Source: Thiohalocapsa sp. PB-PSB1
Lineage (GTDB): Bacteria > Pseudomonadota > Gammaproteobacteria > Chromatiales > Chromatiaceae
Direction of reading: 5' to 3'
Assembly: GCA_016745215.1 (NCBI GenBank)
Contig: CP050890.1
Span: forward strand, 372,001-436,000
Length of the DNA stretch: 64,000 nucleotides
Below are positions 36,066-44,567 of the stretch, piece by piece. The notes beneath the pieces were generated by a model. The model saw only the letters and a list, made by a program, of their open reading frames with translations. It was not told the DNA's origin and made no database searches. How positions within the stretch are numbered: position 1 is the first letter of the stretch; every line of letters starts with the position of its first letter. The position numbers and the translations under genes were made by a program.

Positions 36066-36872
36066 TCAGCCGCGGAATGACTCGTCAGCATGCATCTGCC
36101 GCATACGCCTACGCCATTCCACCAGCTCCGGTTTGGGCGCATGTTTGACCAGCAGTTTCCAGCCGAAGCCGAGCAGATTGTCACCATAGGAAATGGCCTT
36201 GCGTGGCAACACCAGCGGATGGTCTGCAGCAGTCGCGGCACCGCGCAGACAGGTGCTGGCGCTCAGGTAGCCGGTCTCGGCGGCCACATCCACCAGACCA
36301 CGAGTAAAGCTGCCGAACGGATAACACAAATGGACAACGTCCGCTCCCAACACATCCTGCAATGCCGCGCGGCTGTCGCCGAGTTCGCGACGCTGGCGCT
36401 CGACCTCCAGCTCGCCGAGCTTCGCATGGCTCAGGCCGTGGGAACCGACTCTGATCCCCGCGGCATGGATCTCGCGCAGATGGGCCGCGCTCATCAATTG
36501 CGGTCGCGGGCGTTGCGGCGATGGATCGGCCCATTGCATGCGCCGACCAAGCCAGCCGCTGATGGCATAGACCACCGCCGGGAAGCCGTGCATCCGCAAG
36601 ACCGGCAACGCATATTGCAAAAAATTCAGATAGGCATCGTCGAAGGTCAGCACCAGCGCCCGCGCTGGCATCGCCCGCTTCCCGCGCAGGCAAGCCAGAG
36701 CCTGATCCAGATCCAGCACATTGAAGCCGCCCCGGGCCAGAAACCTCATCTGACGACGAAAACGCCCGGCATCGCAATAATTCGCGCGGTGCGCACGCAT
36801 GGGAGCAAAATGACCGATCTGATGGTACATCAGAATCGACAGCACGGATTGCTTCATCAAGCCTTGGTTCAC
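36066..36872 (-). CDS. Polysaccharide deacetylase (NodB/CE4 family)
   Basis: A protein of about 263-268 residues removing acetyl groups from a polysaccharide or sugar. It has ILMYHQIG near the N-terminus, the metal/catalytic motif LVLTFDDAYLNF (first Asp as base, second for metal) and the GSHGLSHAKL histidine motif; CYPFGSFT is the usual third motif. GTG 36872 overlaps the upstream gene by four bases; ATG 36857 is an alternative. Last gene of the minus-strand LPS operon. Confidence 0.9.
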   Translation of the reverse strand: MNQGLMKQSVLSILMYHQIGHFAPMRAHRANYCDAGRFRRQMRFLARGGFNVLDLDQALACLRGKRAMPARALVLTFDDAYLNFLQYALPVLRMHGFPAVVYAISGWLGRRMQWADPSPQRPRPQLMSAAHLREIHAAGIRVGSHGLSHAKLGELEVERQRRELGDSRAALQDVLGADVVHLCYPFGSFTRGLVDVAAETGYLSASTCLRGAATAADHPLVLPRKAISYGDNLLGFGWKLLVKHAPKPELVEWRRRMRQMHADESFRG

Positions 36873-37954
36873 GAGCGCAATACACTCCGATAGCAGTCCA
36901 GATAATGCGCCAAAATCACCTCCTTGCTGAATTCGGCTTCGACTCGCCGAGTGCCCTGTCGGACCAATTCCGCCCGCAATCCGTCATCCCGCAGCAGTTG
37001 CTGCATGCCCTCGGCCAGCGCCGAGGCATCATCGCAGGCAACGCACCAGGCATCTTCTCCGTGGCGCGCGATCTCGCGGGCACCTCGAAAACGCGTGGTC
37101 AGCAGCGCGCGCCGCCAGGCCCAGGCTTCCAGAATCACATTGCCCAGGGTTTCGGCATCGCGCGATGGAAACACCACCAGATCCGCCAGTTGGAGATACG
37201 GCCCCGGCTCCGGCTGCCAGCCGACCCAGACCAGCCGCTCCGCAATACCCAACGCCATCGCTTGGTGCTCCAGTGCCGCGCGCAGCGGACCCTCGCCCAC
37301 CAGCACCAAACACCAAGGTCGGCCACCGATGTGCGCTGGCAGCCGCGCCAATGCATCCAGCAGGCAGCCATGGCCTTTTACCGCAATCAAGCGGCCCAGG
37401 GTCAGCATGACCCAGGTGTCCTCGCGCAAATGCAGACGCTGCCGCAATACTTCGATGTCGCCAGCCGGATAGGCCTCTGCCCGATCGACAAAGTTATAAA
37501 TATGGTGCACCTGCGCGGCCGGCAGACCTTGGCCGATCATCCAATCGCACAGCCCGCGGGTGTTGCCGATCCAGGCATCGGCATGGCGATAGGGCGCCAG
37601 CTTGTAATAACCGCCCAGCCGCGCGATGTGCAATGGACGCCGGGCTCCGGATAGCCGCGTCAGCCGCGTGGCGCGCCCCATATAGGTCTGCACCAGGTCC
37701 GGGCGCATTGCACGCACCAAGCGCGTGATCGCCTGCCGGGAAATCGGATCCCAAACGCTCCAGAACGGCAACGGATGCACTGGCAGACCACCCATGTGGA
37801 GTTCGGCGACCGCGCTGCCCCGACGCACGCCGACCGCGGCAGAGGCACCGCATTCGGCAAGCGCCGCGGCAAACCGCTGCACCCAACGTTCGGCACCGCC
37901 GAGGGCCTTGCTGCCAACCAGATGCAGGCTCGATGGCCAATCGGCGCCGCTCAT
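36869..37954 (-). CDS. Glycosyltransferase family 4
   Basis: A 361-residue GT-B enzyme. The N-terminus has LHLVGSKALGGAERWVQRFA; the donor domain has MLTLGRLIAVKGHGCLLDAL and an EX7E motif ETLGNVILE. Overlaps both neighbours by four bases (ATGA), so it belongs to the operon running from the O-antigen ligase at 41407 down to the deacetylase. Likely adds an LPS core or O-antigen sugar. Confidence 0.9.
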   Translation of the reverse strand: MSGADWPSSLHLVGSKALGGAERWVQRFAAALAECGASAAVGVRRGSAVAELHMGGLPVHPLPFWSVWDPISRQAITRLVRAMRPDLVQTYMGRATRLTRLSGARRPLHIARLGGYYKLAPYRHADAWIGNTRGLCDWMIGQGLPAAQVHHIYNFVDRAEAYPAGDIEVLRQRLHLREDTWVMLTLGRLIAVKGHGCLLDALARLPAHIGGRPWCLVLVGEGPLRAALEHQAMALGIAERLVWVGWQPEPGPYLQLADLVVFPSRDAETLGNVILEAWAWRRALLTTRFRGAREIARHGEDAWCVACDDASALAEGMQQLLRDDGLRAELVRQGTRRVEAEFSKEVILAHYLDCYRSVLRS

Positions 37955-39036
37955 CCCGGCAACAGTTCCCGATAGACCGCGAGGTTACCCGCCACCATTG
38001 CATCCGGCGAAAACTCCTGTTGTATGCGTTCCCGGCCCGCCGCGCCCAAGCGACTGCGCCGGTCTGCATCGGCAAGCAGGCCGGAGATCGCCTGCGTCAA
38101 TGCGGGCACATCTGCCGGCGGCACAAGCAGACCAGTGACGCCATCGCGCACCGCCTCCGGAATACCACCAACCGCGCTGGCAACAACCGGCACCCCGGCC
38201 GCCGCAGCCTGTAATAACGACACACCCAGCCCCTCCATCAGCGCCGGATGCACAAGCAGATCCAAACAGGGCAGCACGGAGGACAAATCATCGCGAAAGC
38301 CCGCCAGCCGAGCATGCCCGGCCAGACCCTCGGCGTCGATTCTCTCCTGCAATTGTCCCGCCAGCGGCCCCTTGCCGAACAGCACCAGCTGTACGCTTGG
38401 ATGCTGCCGAATCAATGTTGGCAATGCATCGAGCACAAAGCGGTGCCCCTTGCGCTCAATCAACTGAGCAACCACCCCGATCAGCACCGCATCCGCAGGC
38501 AGGCCGAGCCCGGCGAACAGGCGCCGTCGGGAACAGGGACGTTGAAAATCATCGGCCACCACGGCGCTGCGCACCACGCGCAGTTTGTGCGCAGGCAGTC
38601 CCTCGCTCAGCAACACATCGCCAATCGCCTCGGAGATCGCGATCACGCGGTCATGCAGCCGATACTTGATCGCCACCATCCAGCGCGGCTCGGGATTATC
38701 CACGCGGCGGGTATGAATCACCGGCACACCGGCCCGGCGGGCGGCAATCGCGCCCATGACATCGGCTCCGATGCGGCTATGCAGATGCACCAGATCCGGC
38801 GCGCTGCTCCGGATCAAATCCCCCAGGCGTCGAATCATCGCAACATCCAGATCGCCGCTCATGGGCAGCGTATGCACCTCGGCAAAGCCGGCGGCGCGCT
38901 CGGCCAGTTCGCAACCAATGCGGCAGGCCAGCAGGTTATCCACGCCCTGCCCGACCAGCCCCTGCAACAGATACAACACCTGCTGCGCACCGCCGTACAG
39001 ATTCGCGCCACCTTCTACATGCAGAATTCTCACCAT
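37951..39036 (-). CDS. Glycosyltransferase family 4
   Basis: A 361-residue GT-B enzyme with ILHVEGGANLYGGAQQVLYL, VVAQLIERKGHRFVLDALP and VVASAVGGIPEAVRDGVTGL. The EX7E motif reads EGLGVSLLQ, so the second glutamate is replaced by glutamine, a conservative change seen in some active GT4 enzymes. It overlaps the heptosyltransferase by 7 bp and the next GT4 by 4 bp. Confidence 0.9.
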   Translation of the reverse strand: MVRILHVEGGANLYGGAQQVLYLLQGLVGQGVDNLLACRIGCELAERAAGFAEVHTLPMSGDLDVAMIRRLGDLIRSSAPDLVHLHSRIGADVMGAIAARRAGVPVIHTRRVDNPEPRWMVAIKYRLHDRVIAISEAIGDVLLSEGLPAHKLRVVRSAVVADDFQRPCSRRRLFAGLGLPADAVLIGVVAQLIERKGHRFVLDALPTLIRQHPSVQLVLFGKGPLAGQLQERIDAEGLAGHARLAGFRDDLSSVLPCLDLLVHPALMEGLGVSLLQAAAAGVPVVASAVGGIPEAVRDGVTGLLVPPADVPALTQAISGLLADADRRSRLGAAGRERIQQEFSPDAMVAGNLAVYRELLPG

Positions 39037-40115
39037 TGGATTCCCGGCAATGCATACAGCGCCTGCAATACCTCATCGACGCCGATGTCGCGCATGCAAA
39101 AATACGCGCCGTCGCAGGTAGGCCGGCGCCGACAGGGGGAGCAATGCCGGCGATGATAGAGCACGCGCGCGTCGGGACGAGTGCTGTCCAAATACGGACA
39201 GGTGGAACCGAATAACAATATGCTCGGGCGCCGAAACGCGATCCCCATATGGCTGAGACCGGTATCGACCCCGATCAATGCACGGCTGCGCTCGATCAAT
39301 GCCGCGGCGACCAGCAATGAGGTGGCACCGGTCAAATCGACCAAGGCATCGCCGGCGCCGGCGGCGATCTGCGCCGCCTTGTCGCGATCTTCAGAAGCGC
39401 CGAGCATCGCCACGGGCAAGCCGGTTTCCGCCTTCAGGCGCTGGACTAGCAGCACCCAGCGTTCCGCAAACCAGTGTTTTTGCGCTCGGGTGGTAAACGG
39501 ACAAATCGCCACATAGCCGCCATCCAGCCCGCGCTCGGCAATCAATGCCGCCGCTGCCGCGGCATCCTCGGCCGCATAATGAACGGCCATGGCAAACGCG
39601 TCCCGCGGCAGATCCAAACAGCACGCCAGATGAAAATACTCCGAGCCGATGCGATTGCTGTCCGGGCCGCTGTCGACTACCCGAGTCATGAACAGCCAAC
39701 TGCCCTCGCGGGAAGCGAGCCCGACGCGCACGGCCGCCCCGGACAACCGCACCGGCAAGGCACTCTTCAGCAACCCCTGCAGATCCAGCGCCAGATCGAA
39801 ATGCCGCGCCTGCAACCCCGCGACCAGGGCACGCGTCTCGCGCAACAAGGTCAGCAAGCGACGCTCCCGCCAGTGCCGGCGCAAGCGTCCATAGGGCCAT
39901 TCGATGACTTCGTCCAGGTCCGGATGATGGCGCAGTAAGGGCGCGCATTCCGGCTGCACAAGCCAACAGATATGCGCATCCGGCCAGGCGCGACGAAAAC
40001 TCGAGACCAGTGGCGAAGCGAACAGGATATCGCCAATGGCGCTGAGCCTGACGACCAGAACGCGCGCATCTGCCGGCAAGGCCAGCGCAAGGCCAGGTTC
40101 CCCAGGCTGGCTCAC
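39030..40115 (-). CDS. Glycosyltransferase family 9 (LPS heptosyltransferase)
   Basis: A GT9 enzyme of about 361 residues, likely transferring heptose to the LPS inner core. Landmarks are VLVVRLSAIGDILFASPLVS at the N-terminus, LDLQGLLKSALPVRLSGA in the middle, CPFTTRAQKHWFAERW and the donor-binding SRALIGVDTGLSHMGIAF. The cysteine-rich C-terminus (HRRHCSPCRRRPTCDGAYFC) is typical of one heptosyltransferase subgroup. GTG 40115 overlaps the ligase stop (GTGA) and is preferred over the longer frame to 40181. Confidence 0.9.
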   Translation of the reverse strand: MSQPGEPGLALALPADARVLVVRLSAIGDILFASPLVSSFRRAWPDAHICWLVQPECAPLLRHHPDLDEVIEWPYGRLRRHWRERRLLTLLRETRALVAGLQARHFDLALDLQGLLKSALPVRLSGAAVRVGLASREGSWLFMTRVVDSGPDSNRIGSEYFHLACCLDLPRDAFAMAVHYAAEDAAAAAALIAERGLDGGYVAICPFTTRAQKHWFAERWVLLVQRLKAETGLPVAMLGASEDRDKAAQIAAGAGDALVDLTGATSLLVAAALIERSRALIGVDTGLSHMGIAFRRPSILLFGSTCPYLDSTRPDARVLYHRRHCSPCRRRPTCDGAYFCMRDIGVDEVLQALYALPGIQW

Positions 40116-41407
40116 CGGACGCGACCGAACAAGCCAAAACTCAAAGCCGATCCGGCCAGGACAGCCCAAAAGCCCCGCCAATCTTGATGCACCGCATGAA
40201 AATCAAACAACGACCATAACCCAAGATAAAGAATCGCCAACATCAGAAAACCCGCCACATCCGGGCTCAACCTGCCCATCTGCAATCCCCTGCGCAGGGA
40301 GGCCAGCAACGCAAACAAAATCGCCAACCACAACAGCAACCCGACCCAGCCCAGTTGCACCAGAATTTCGACATAGGTGTTGTGCACATGCACTAACGGC
40401 GCACCATCGGGCATGCGCAACGCGGGTTCGCCGCTGAGTTCGATCAAGCTCTTGCTGGAACCAGGCCCCCAGCCGAACCAAGGGCGCAGCAACCAGGCAT
40501 CGATGCCAAACCTCAGCACGTGCCAGCGCTGACTGAACGATGACGCCTGCGAATAGGCGATCTCGCCCGACAGCATAGCGGCCACCAAGTCCCATTCCTC
40601 CCCCATACGGTCGACGACCGGCTTTGCGTTCAACGCCAGCAGGCCCAAGACCAGCACGGCGACAACCAGCAGCATCGGTCGCGAGCGCTCAACGACCAAG
40701 CCCGCCGGATGCACGCATCGATCACGAAACCGGCTGCCGATCGCCAATGTAACCAACAAAGCGATACTCGCCCCGCGCGCCAAGGTCAGGATAAAGCCCT
40801 GGGCCACCAAGGCGATGCTCAGCAACCAAAGCAAAAAGCGCCAAATACCAGGCCGACCTTCAACACAACGCCACCATCGACAGCGTAACGCGAGCAATCC
40901 AAGCAGGACGGTACCGCTGAACAAGCCAAACACAATGGTTGGAAATCCAAACCCGGGGCGCGATCGAACAAAACCGCTTGGGTCGGACAGCAGCAAAGCC
41001 CAATCCAAGCGCCAACACATGCCGGCCAGCAAACCGGCCAAGATGAGCAGAAACAAGTGCAACAATTTGGACTGATCGGCACGCAATGCGTAGGCAAAGG
41101 GCACGAACACACAAAGCTGAAGCCAATCCAACGTAGCCTCCGTCCGTTCGGCAAGCCCGTTGACGGGATCGGTCCAGGCCAAGCCATGCAGGACAATATA
41201 GACACCAAACGCCAAGCCGAGCCAAACTCCAGCGGACATCGGCAAGGATCGCGAGCCGGGTCTAAAGCAAGCCATCAACCAGCCGATCCATAACAGCGCG
41301 AGTCCGATCGCAACCCCGACAGGCGCCAGAAACAGCGACAGCGCAGTGATGCGCAGGCCCGCGTCCTGAACAGGATCGGTCCATACGCACAAGGCCGCCT
41401 TATTCAC
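40112..41407 (-). CDS. O-antigen ligase family membrane protein (WaaL/Wzy-like)
   Basis: A 431-residue inner-membrane protein with about ten to twelve hydrophobic segments and a large periplasmic loop containing RFGIDAWLLRPWFGWGPGSS and HVHNTYVEILVQLGWVGLL, the Wzy_C signature with its conserved histidine. It would ligate O-antigen to lipid A-core or polymerise repeats. The GTG start at 41407 gives NKAALCVWTD. First gene of the minus-strand LPS operon; its upstream region contains a family C element. Confidence 0.88.
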   Translation of the reverse strand: MNKAALCVWTDPVQDAGLRITALSLFLAPVGVAIGLALLWIGWLMACFRPGSRSLPMSAGVWLGLAFGVYIVLHGLAWTDPVNGLAERTEATLDWLQLCVFVPFAYALRADQSKLLHLFLLILAGLLAGMCWRLDWALLLSDPSGFVRSRPGFGFPTIVFGLFSGTVLLGLLALRCRWWRCVEGRPGIWRFLLWLLSIALVAQGFILTLARGASIALLVTLAIGSRFRDRCVHPAGLVVERSRPMLLVVAVLVLGLLALNAKPVVDRMGEEWDLVAAMLSGEIAYSQASSFSQRWHVLRFGIDAWLLRPWFGWGPGSSKSLIELSGEPALRMPDGAPLVHVHNTYVEILVQLGWVGLLLWLAILFALLASLRRGLQMGRLSPDVAGFLMLAILYLGLWSLFDFHAVHQDWRGFWAVLAGSALSFGLFGRVR

Positions 41408-41643
41408 AAAATCCGCTCATTTTCGCGTTTTTCGTCGCTTTATCTTGCCAGTAGCAATATTCATGCCGTACTGCTCGTAAACCCAAGATCATGTCCGCCC
41501 TGATCGTCGACAAACTCGAATTGCGGCCGGATGACGCTGCGGCGAGAGCACGCTCGCGGGCGCTGACCCGGAATGAGACGCCGATCACGGCGGATACGGG
41601 CAATATACAGCTCTCTACCGTCAATTGCCCGTTATCTACACCC

Positions 41644-41780
41644 TGGTGCAACGGTGCGGATGCCCCGCTAGCGTTTCTGCTGTTTGTCGTTGTCCTAATC
41701 GTGGTCGTCATCGCTCATTGCGGGTGATCGATGACGACAACGACTGCAAACGGTCTCGCGACTTCCGCAGCAGAGCACTA
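41644..41780. mobile_element. Family C element (about 137 bp), copy 2, uninterrupted
   Basis: Left end TGGTGCAACGGTGCGGATGC and right end whose complement is TAGTGCTCTGCTGCGGAAGT, imperfect inverted repeats. The inner arms carry GTTTGTCGTTGTCC and GACGACAACGACTGCAAAC. This copy provides the empty version (ATCGCTCATTGCGGGTGATC) of the site occupied by family D at 22449-22614. Confidence 0.7.
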
Positions 41781-41998
41781 ACGGCGGACGTATGAGTGAC
41801 GGCCTGGACATAGAGCTTCCAAGTCGTGACTCGTTATGAAAGGAATAAAATACTCTATCTGCGTTTATGTGGTGAAAACCGTTTTCCCCGCCAAACCTTC
41901 GATCGACTTGCACAGTCTGGCCGCGCAGGCCATCTCGCCCGCTGCGCCAGAGTCACGGTGAAGACGGTCGCGGTCTTAGCCGGAGAATGTAGCTATTC

Positions 41999-42087
41999 AC
42001 CGCAGAGACGCAGAGACGCAGAGAGCGCAAAGGTGCCAAGACGAATGCAGCCTTTTCTCTGCGTGCTCCGCGTCTCTACAGTGAATC
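41999..42087. repeat. CGCAGAG-type inverted repeat element
   Basis: ACCGCAGAGACGCAGAGACG at one end and TGCTCCGCGTCTCTACAGTG at the other form imperfect inverted repeats around a short non-coding core. Related sequences occur at 30995, 43640, 58720 and 59117. Confidence 0.6.
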
Positions 42088-42357
42088 ACACTTCATCCTG
42101 GACAAATAGATTGACCTATTACGCAAGCAGCATCCGACTATCTGGCTTCCTTGCGGTTGATCATCAACTCGAATCTCGTCTCGATCAGCTTGCTGATGCT
42201 CGCCATCATCTGTCAACCTTGAATTATTTTTTCATCGCGGACCTTGCAATAGATTGCCCGGGGCTTTAATACCACCAAGTCGAGTTTCAGAAGAGAGCGA
42301 ATACCACGAGAGGTGAAGGATACACACTATGACCCACATCGCCCCAAGAGGAACCAC

Positions 42358-43128
42358 ATGATGAACCCAAGATTAATTCTCGTAGTTGGACTGTCCGTCG
42401 CCCTGATCTTTGCTTATTTCACGGCAAGCGCACAGCCCAGGCCAGGAGATCCATCCCGTTTTGACAACGTCGGCGAGCAGCATATCGAAGGGCTAGAGTT
42501 CATCGCGGATAACCTGGACTCTATCAGCGAGAATCCGGTGTTTAGCGCAGCAGGCATCCAACGTCTAACCATAGAGTTCCTATGCTATGACAAGCCGAAC
42601 AGCAAGTGCGAAAGTAGTGCAAGCAGGGGCGCACTCGACGGTATACTCTCAGTGGAAATGACCGACGACGAGTTTCTGGCTGACCCGGCATTCACCAACA
42701 GACAGGCATTCTATCTTGCGCGACTCTTCGAGGTGTTTGATGCCATAGGCCTCGGGCAGCCTAACTTCGACCTGGCGGTGTTGAAGATCAATACCATTGA
42801 AGAAGAGGCGCTTGGCGAGCGGATGAATCAGCGCGAGCGTGCGGCTATCTTGGTCGCCACCTCCGTAGCACGCAGCAGCGCGGTTTACTGGGCCAGCGTT
42901 GCCAATGACCCCACGAATCGCTGGCTCGGCGGTCCAGGCAGTGGCAACGATCCAGTACCAGCGGGCAGAATCAATTGGGGCGATGTGGGTAAATCCGACC
43001 TCAAAGGAGCGATCGGCGGCTTTTTCGGCGGGCTTTTCGGTGGAGGTTTGGCCGGCGGTCTGGCTGGCGCCGCGGGCGGTGCAATCGGTGCGTCGGCGGT
43101 TGAGGTTGTCGACCAACTCCTTGACTGA
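42358..43128 (+). CDS. Exported hypothetical protein with C-terminal glycine zipper
   Basis: A 256-residue protein not recognised. It starts with a signal peptide (MMNPRLILVVGLSVALIFAY, cleavage near ASAQPRPG) behind an AAGAGGAA ribosome site. The middle is a helical domain with two cysteines (EFLCYDKPNSKCESSASRG) that may form a disulfide. The C-terminus is a strongly glycine-rich, membrane-like stretch, GGFFGGLFGGGLAGGLAGAA, of glycine-zipper type. Such tails occur in outer-membrane-associated, pore-forming and toxin proteins. It is isolated between repeats. Confidence 0.75.
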   Translation: MMNPRLILVVGLSVALIFAYFTASAQPRPGDPSRFDNVGEQHIEGLEFIADNLDSISENPVFSAAGIQRLTIEFLCYDKPNSKCESSASRGALDGILSVEMTDDEFLADPAFTNRQAFYLARLFEVFDAIGLGQPNFDLAVLKINTIEEEALGERMNQRERAAILVATSVARSSAVYWASVANDPTNRWLGGPGSGNDPVPAGRINWGDVGKSDLKGAIGGFFGGLFGGGLAGGLAGAAGGAIGASAVEVVDQLLD

Positions 43129-43256
43129 TTCAATCCTGATCATAACCAGTCAAGCCATTACTCGTCGCTGCTATCGAGATTCTCGGCGAAGGTTAGCCAT
43201 CTTCGGCAAGTTCGGCTTATATTACCAATAGGACATCGTCCAAGTAGCCTACAACC

Positions 43257-43490
43257 TAGGCTGTCGAAATCTGCCGTGTCACTAAAACAAGCGCTTCCCG
43301 GTTCTTAGATGCTTAGTCGGTGTCGAGGTCGGAATTAGGAATTGGTATCGAGCTGGCTGCTTTGATCGATGAGCGGATTCGATTCCGATAGCGACCCCGA
43401 CACCGATTCGGCTTCCCCAGTGCGTTCGATGAAGCAATCCAAGACCCGGAATCGGTTTGGCATCAAAACTCACGACATTTCGACAGCCTA
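43257..43490. mobile_element. Family F miniature element (234 bp) with 9-bp target duplication
   Basis: Inverted ends TAGGCTGTCGAAAT at both borders, flanked by the perfect 9-bp direct repeat CCTACAACC at 43248-43256 and 43491-43499. Shared in reverse orientation with 22691-23130. It includes the Asp-repeat-like tract GATTCCGATAGCGACCCCGA. It is the empty-site version for family B: here CTAA, where copy 1 has CTAG-insert-CTAG. Confidence 0.85.
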
Positions 43491-43556
43491 CCTACAACCT
43501 TTCACCCAGGAAAGGCGTGGCGTTCGCATCCGATCCGCCGGCATTTCCTGCCATGT

Positions 43557-43640
43557 CGCCCGCAAGCGGGCTCCTACGCCGACCGGCTGCCACAACTCGT
43601 CAAGGTCCGCTTGCGGGCAAGGCGCCTTGCCACCTCTACG
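43557..43640. repeat. REP-type inverted repeat, diverged copy
   Basis: The left arm at 43557-43577 is identical to that of the 213-bp array units; the right arm (about 43605-43618, GTCCGCTTGCGGGC) is decayed. Downstream, 43630-43690 carries a CGCAGAGACG-type remnant (CTGCGTCTCTGCGGTGAATC). Confidence 0.65.
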
Positions 43641-43854
43641 CACCCTGCGTCTCTGCGGTGAATCCTTACTTTGAAGGTAGCAACCAGGGTAAGGTAGCGC
43701 ATGACAAGGCTGTGATGACTTTTTCGACTGGGCGATGTACGGCAACGCATTACCGCTCGCACATTGCGCCAACGATCATGAAAGCTCGAGAATGATCATT
43801 GTCATGATGTGAAATCAGATCGTTCAATCAGATGTTGCCCTAGCGATTTTTACC

Positions 43855-44387
43855 TTACCGGTAAACCCGCAACGTCAGCGTATCCCCACGCTGAATCATC
43901 TCGAAACGTTTCAGGTAACTCATTCCTAACAATACCTCGTCGCCGGGCATGTTCGGCATGACTGCCGCACGCACGTTTGTTGCGCTGAGACCGCCCAGAT
44001 CGACGTTGTCCAGTCGCGTGGACCAGGTTTGGACGAGACCATTGGCAGTCTTGCTGATGCCACCGGGACGCATGGGTAAATCCAACCGACGGGCGAGCTG
44101 TAACGGCAAGGCCACGGATGTGGCGCCGGTATCCAGCAAAAAAGTCACGGCTTTGCCGTTGATACTGCCGCGTGCCACATAATGGCCCATGCGGTTTTGT
44201 TGCAACACGACTTGCGGCAGACCAGCAGCATTGATTTCCAAAGCCGGATTTGGATTTGGATTACGCTGATGTTCCAACAAGTTGCTGAAGAACAGCACCA
44301 GCAATGCAAGACCTACGATCCAGGCTGCGATCAGCATTGCCTTGCCGAGCAGCGAAGGTAGGTCGTTGGTGCTTGGGAGGTCGCCAT
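43855..44387 (-). CDS. Retropepsin-like aspartyl protease, membrane anchored (TIGR02281-like)
   Basis: A 177-residue protein with one N-terminal transmembrane segment (AMLIAAWIVGLALLVLFFSN) and a periplasmic retropepsin-like domain carrying the catalytic motif FLLDTGATSVAL. MGHYVARGSINGKAVTFLLD and DEVLLGMSYLKRFEM are conserved features of this clan AA family. ATG 44387 (MNGDLPST) fits the usual length; the frame is open to 44478. Substrate unknown. Confidence 0.85.
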
Positions 44388-44567
44388 TCATATGGGTTAT
44401 ATGGGGTCGTGATCGGCGTTTCTTTACCAGCCGCTTGTCTTCAGCAGAAACGATCTTCGATTCAAAAGCTGGATACACCTAGCTGAATACGCCTATCGGA
44501 TAAATGGCTTTTATCAGGTAAACTGTATGGCTTTTCACTCAGTCCAAACTCAAATTGCCAGAATCCG

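Larger units (their letters stand above)
41408..42357. other. Intergenic repeat-bearing region
   Basis: About 950 bp with no intact gene. Contents: unremarkable sequence to 41643, a family C element (41644-41780), a CGCAGAG inverted repeat (41999-42087), and about 42110-42250 where a minus-strand trace reads MMASISKLIETRFELMINRK before a stop, perhaps the last codons of a lost gene. The promoters of the ligase operon (left) and of the glycine-zipper gene (right) must lie here. Confidence 0.45.

Noticed and set aside
39391..40137. Second ORF in another frame of the heptosyltransferase gene
   Set aside because: Rich in Ala, Gly and Arg without GT9 motifs, which lie in the chosen frame.
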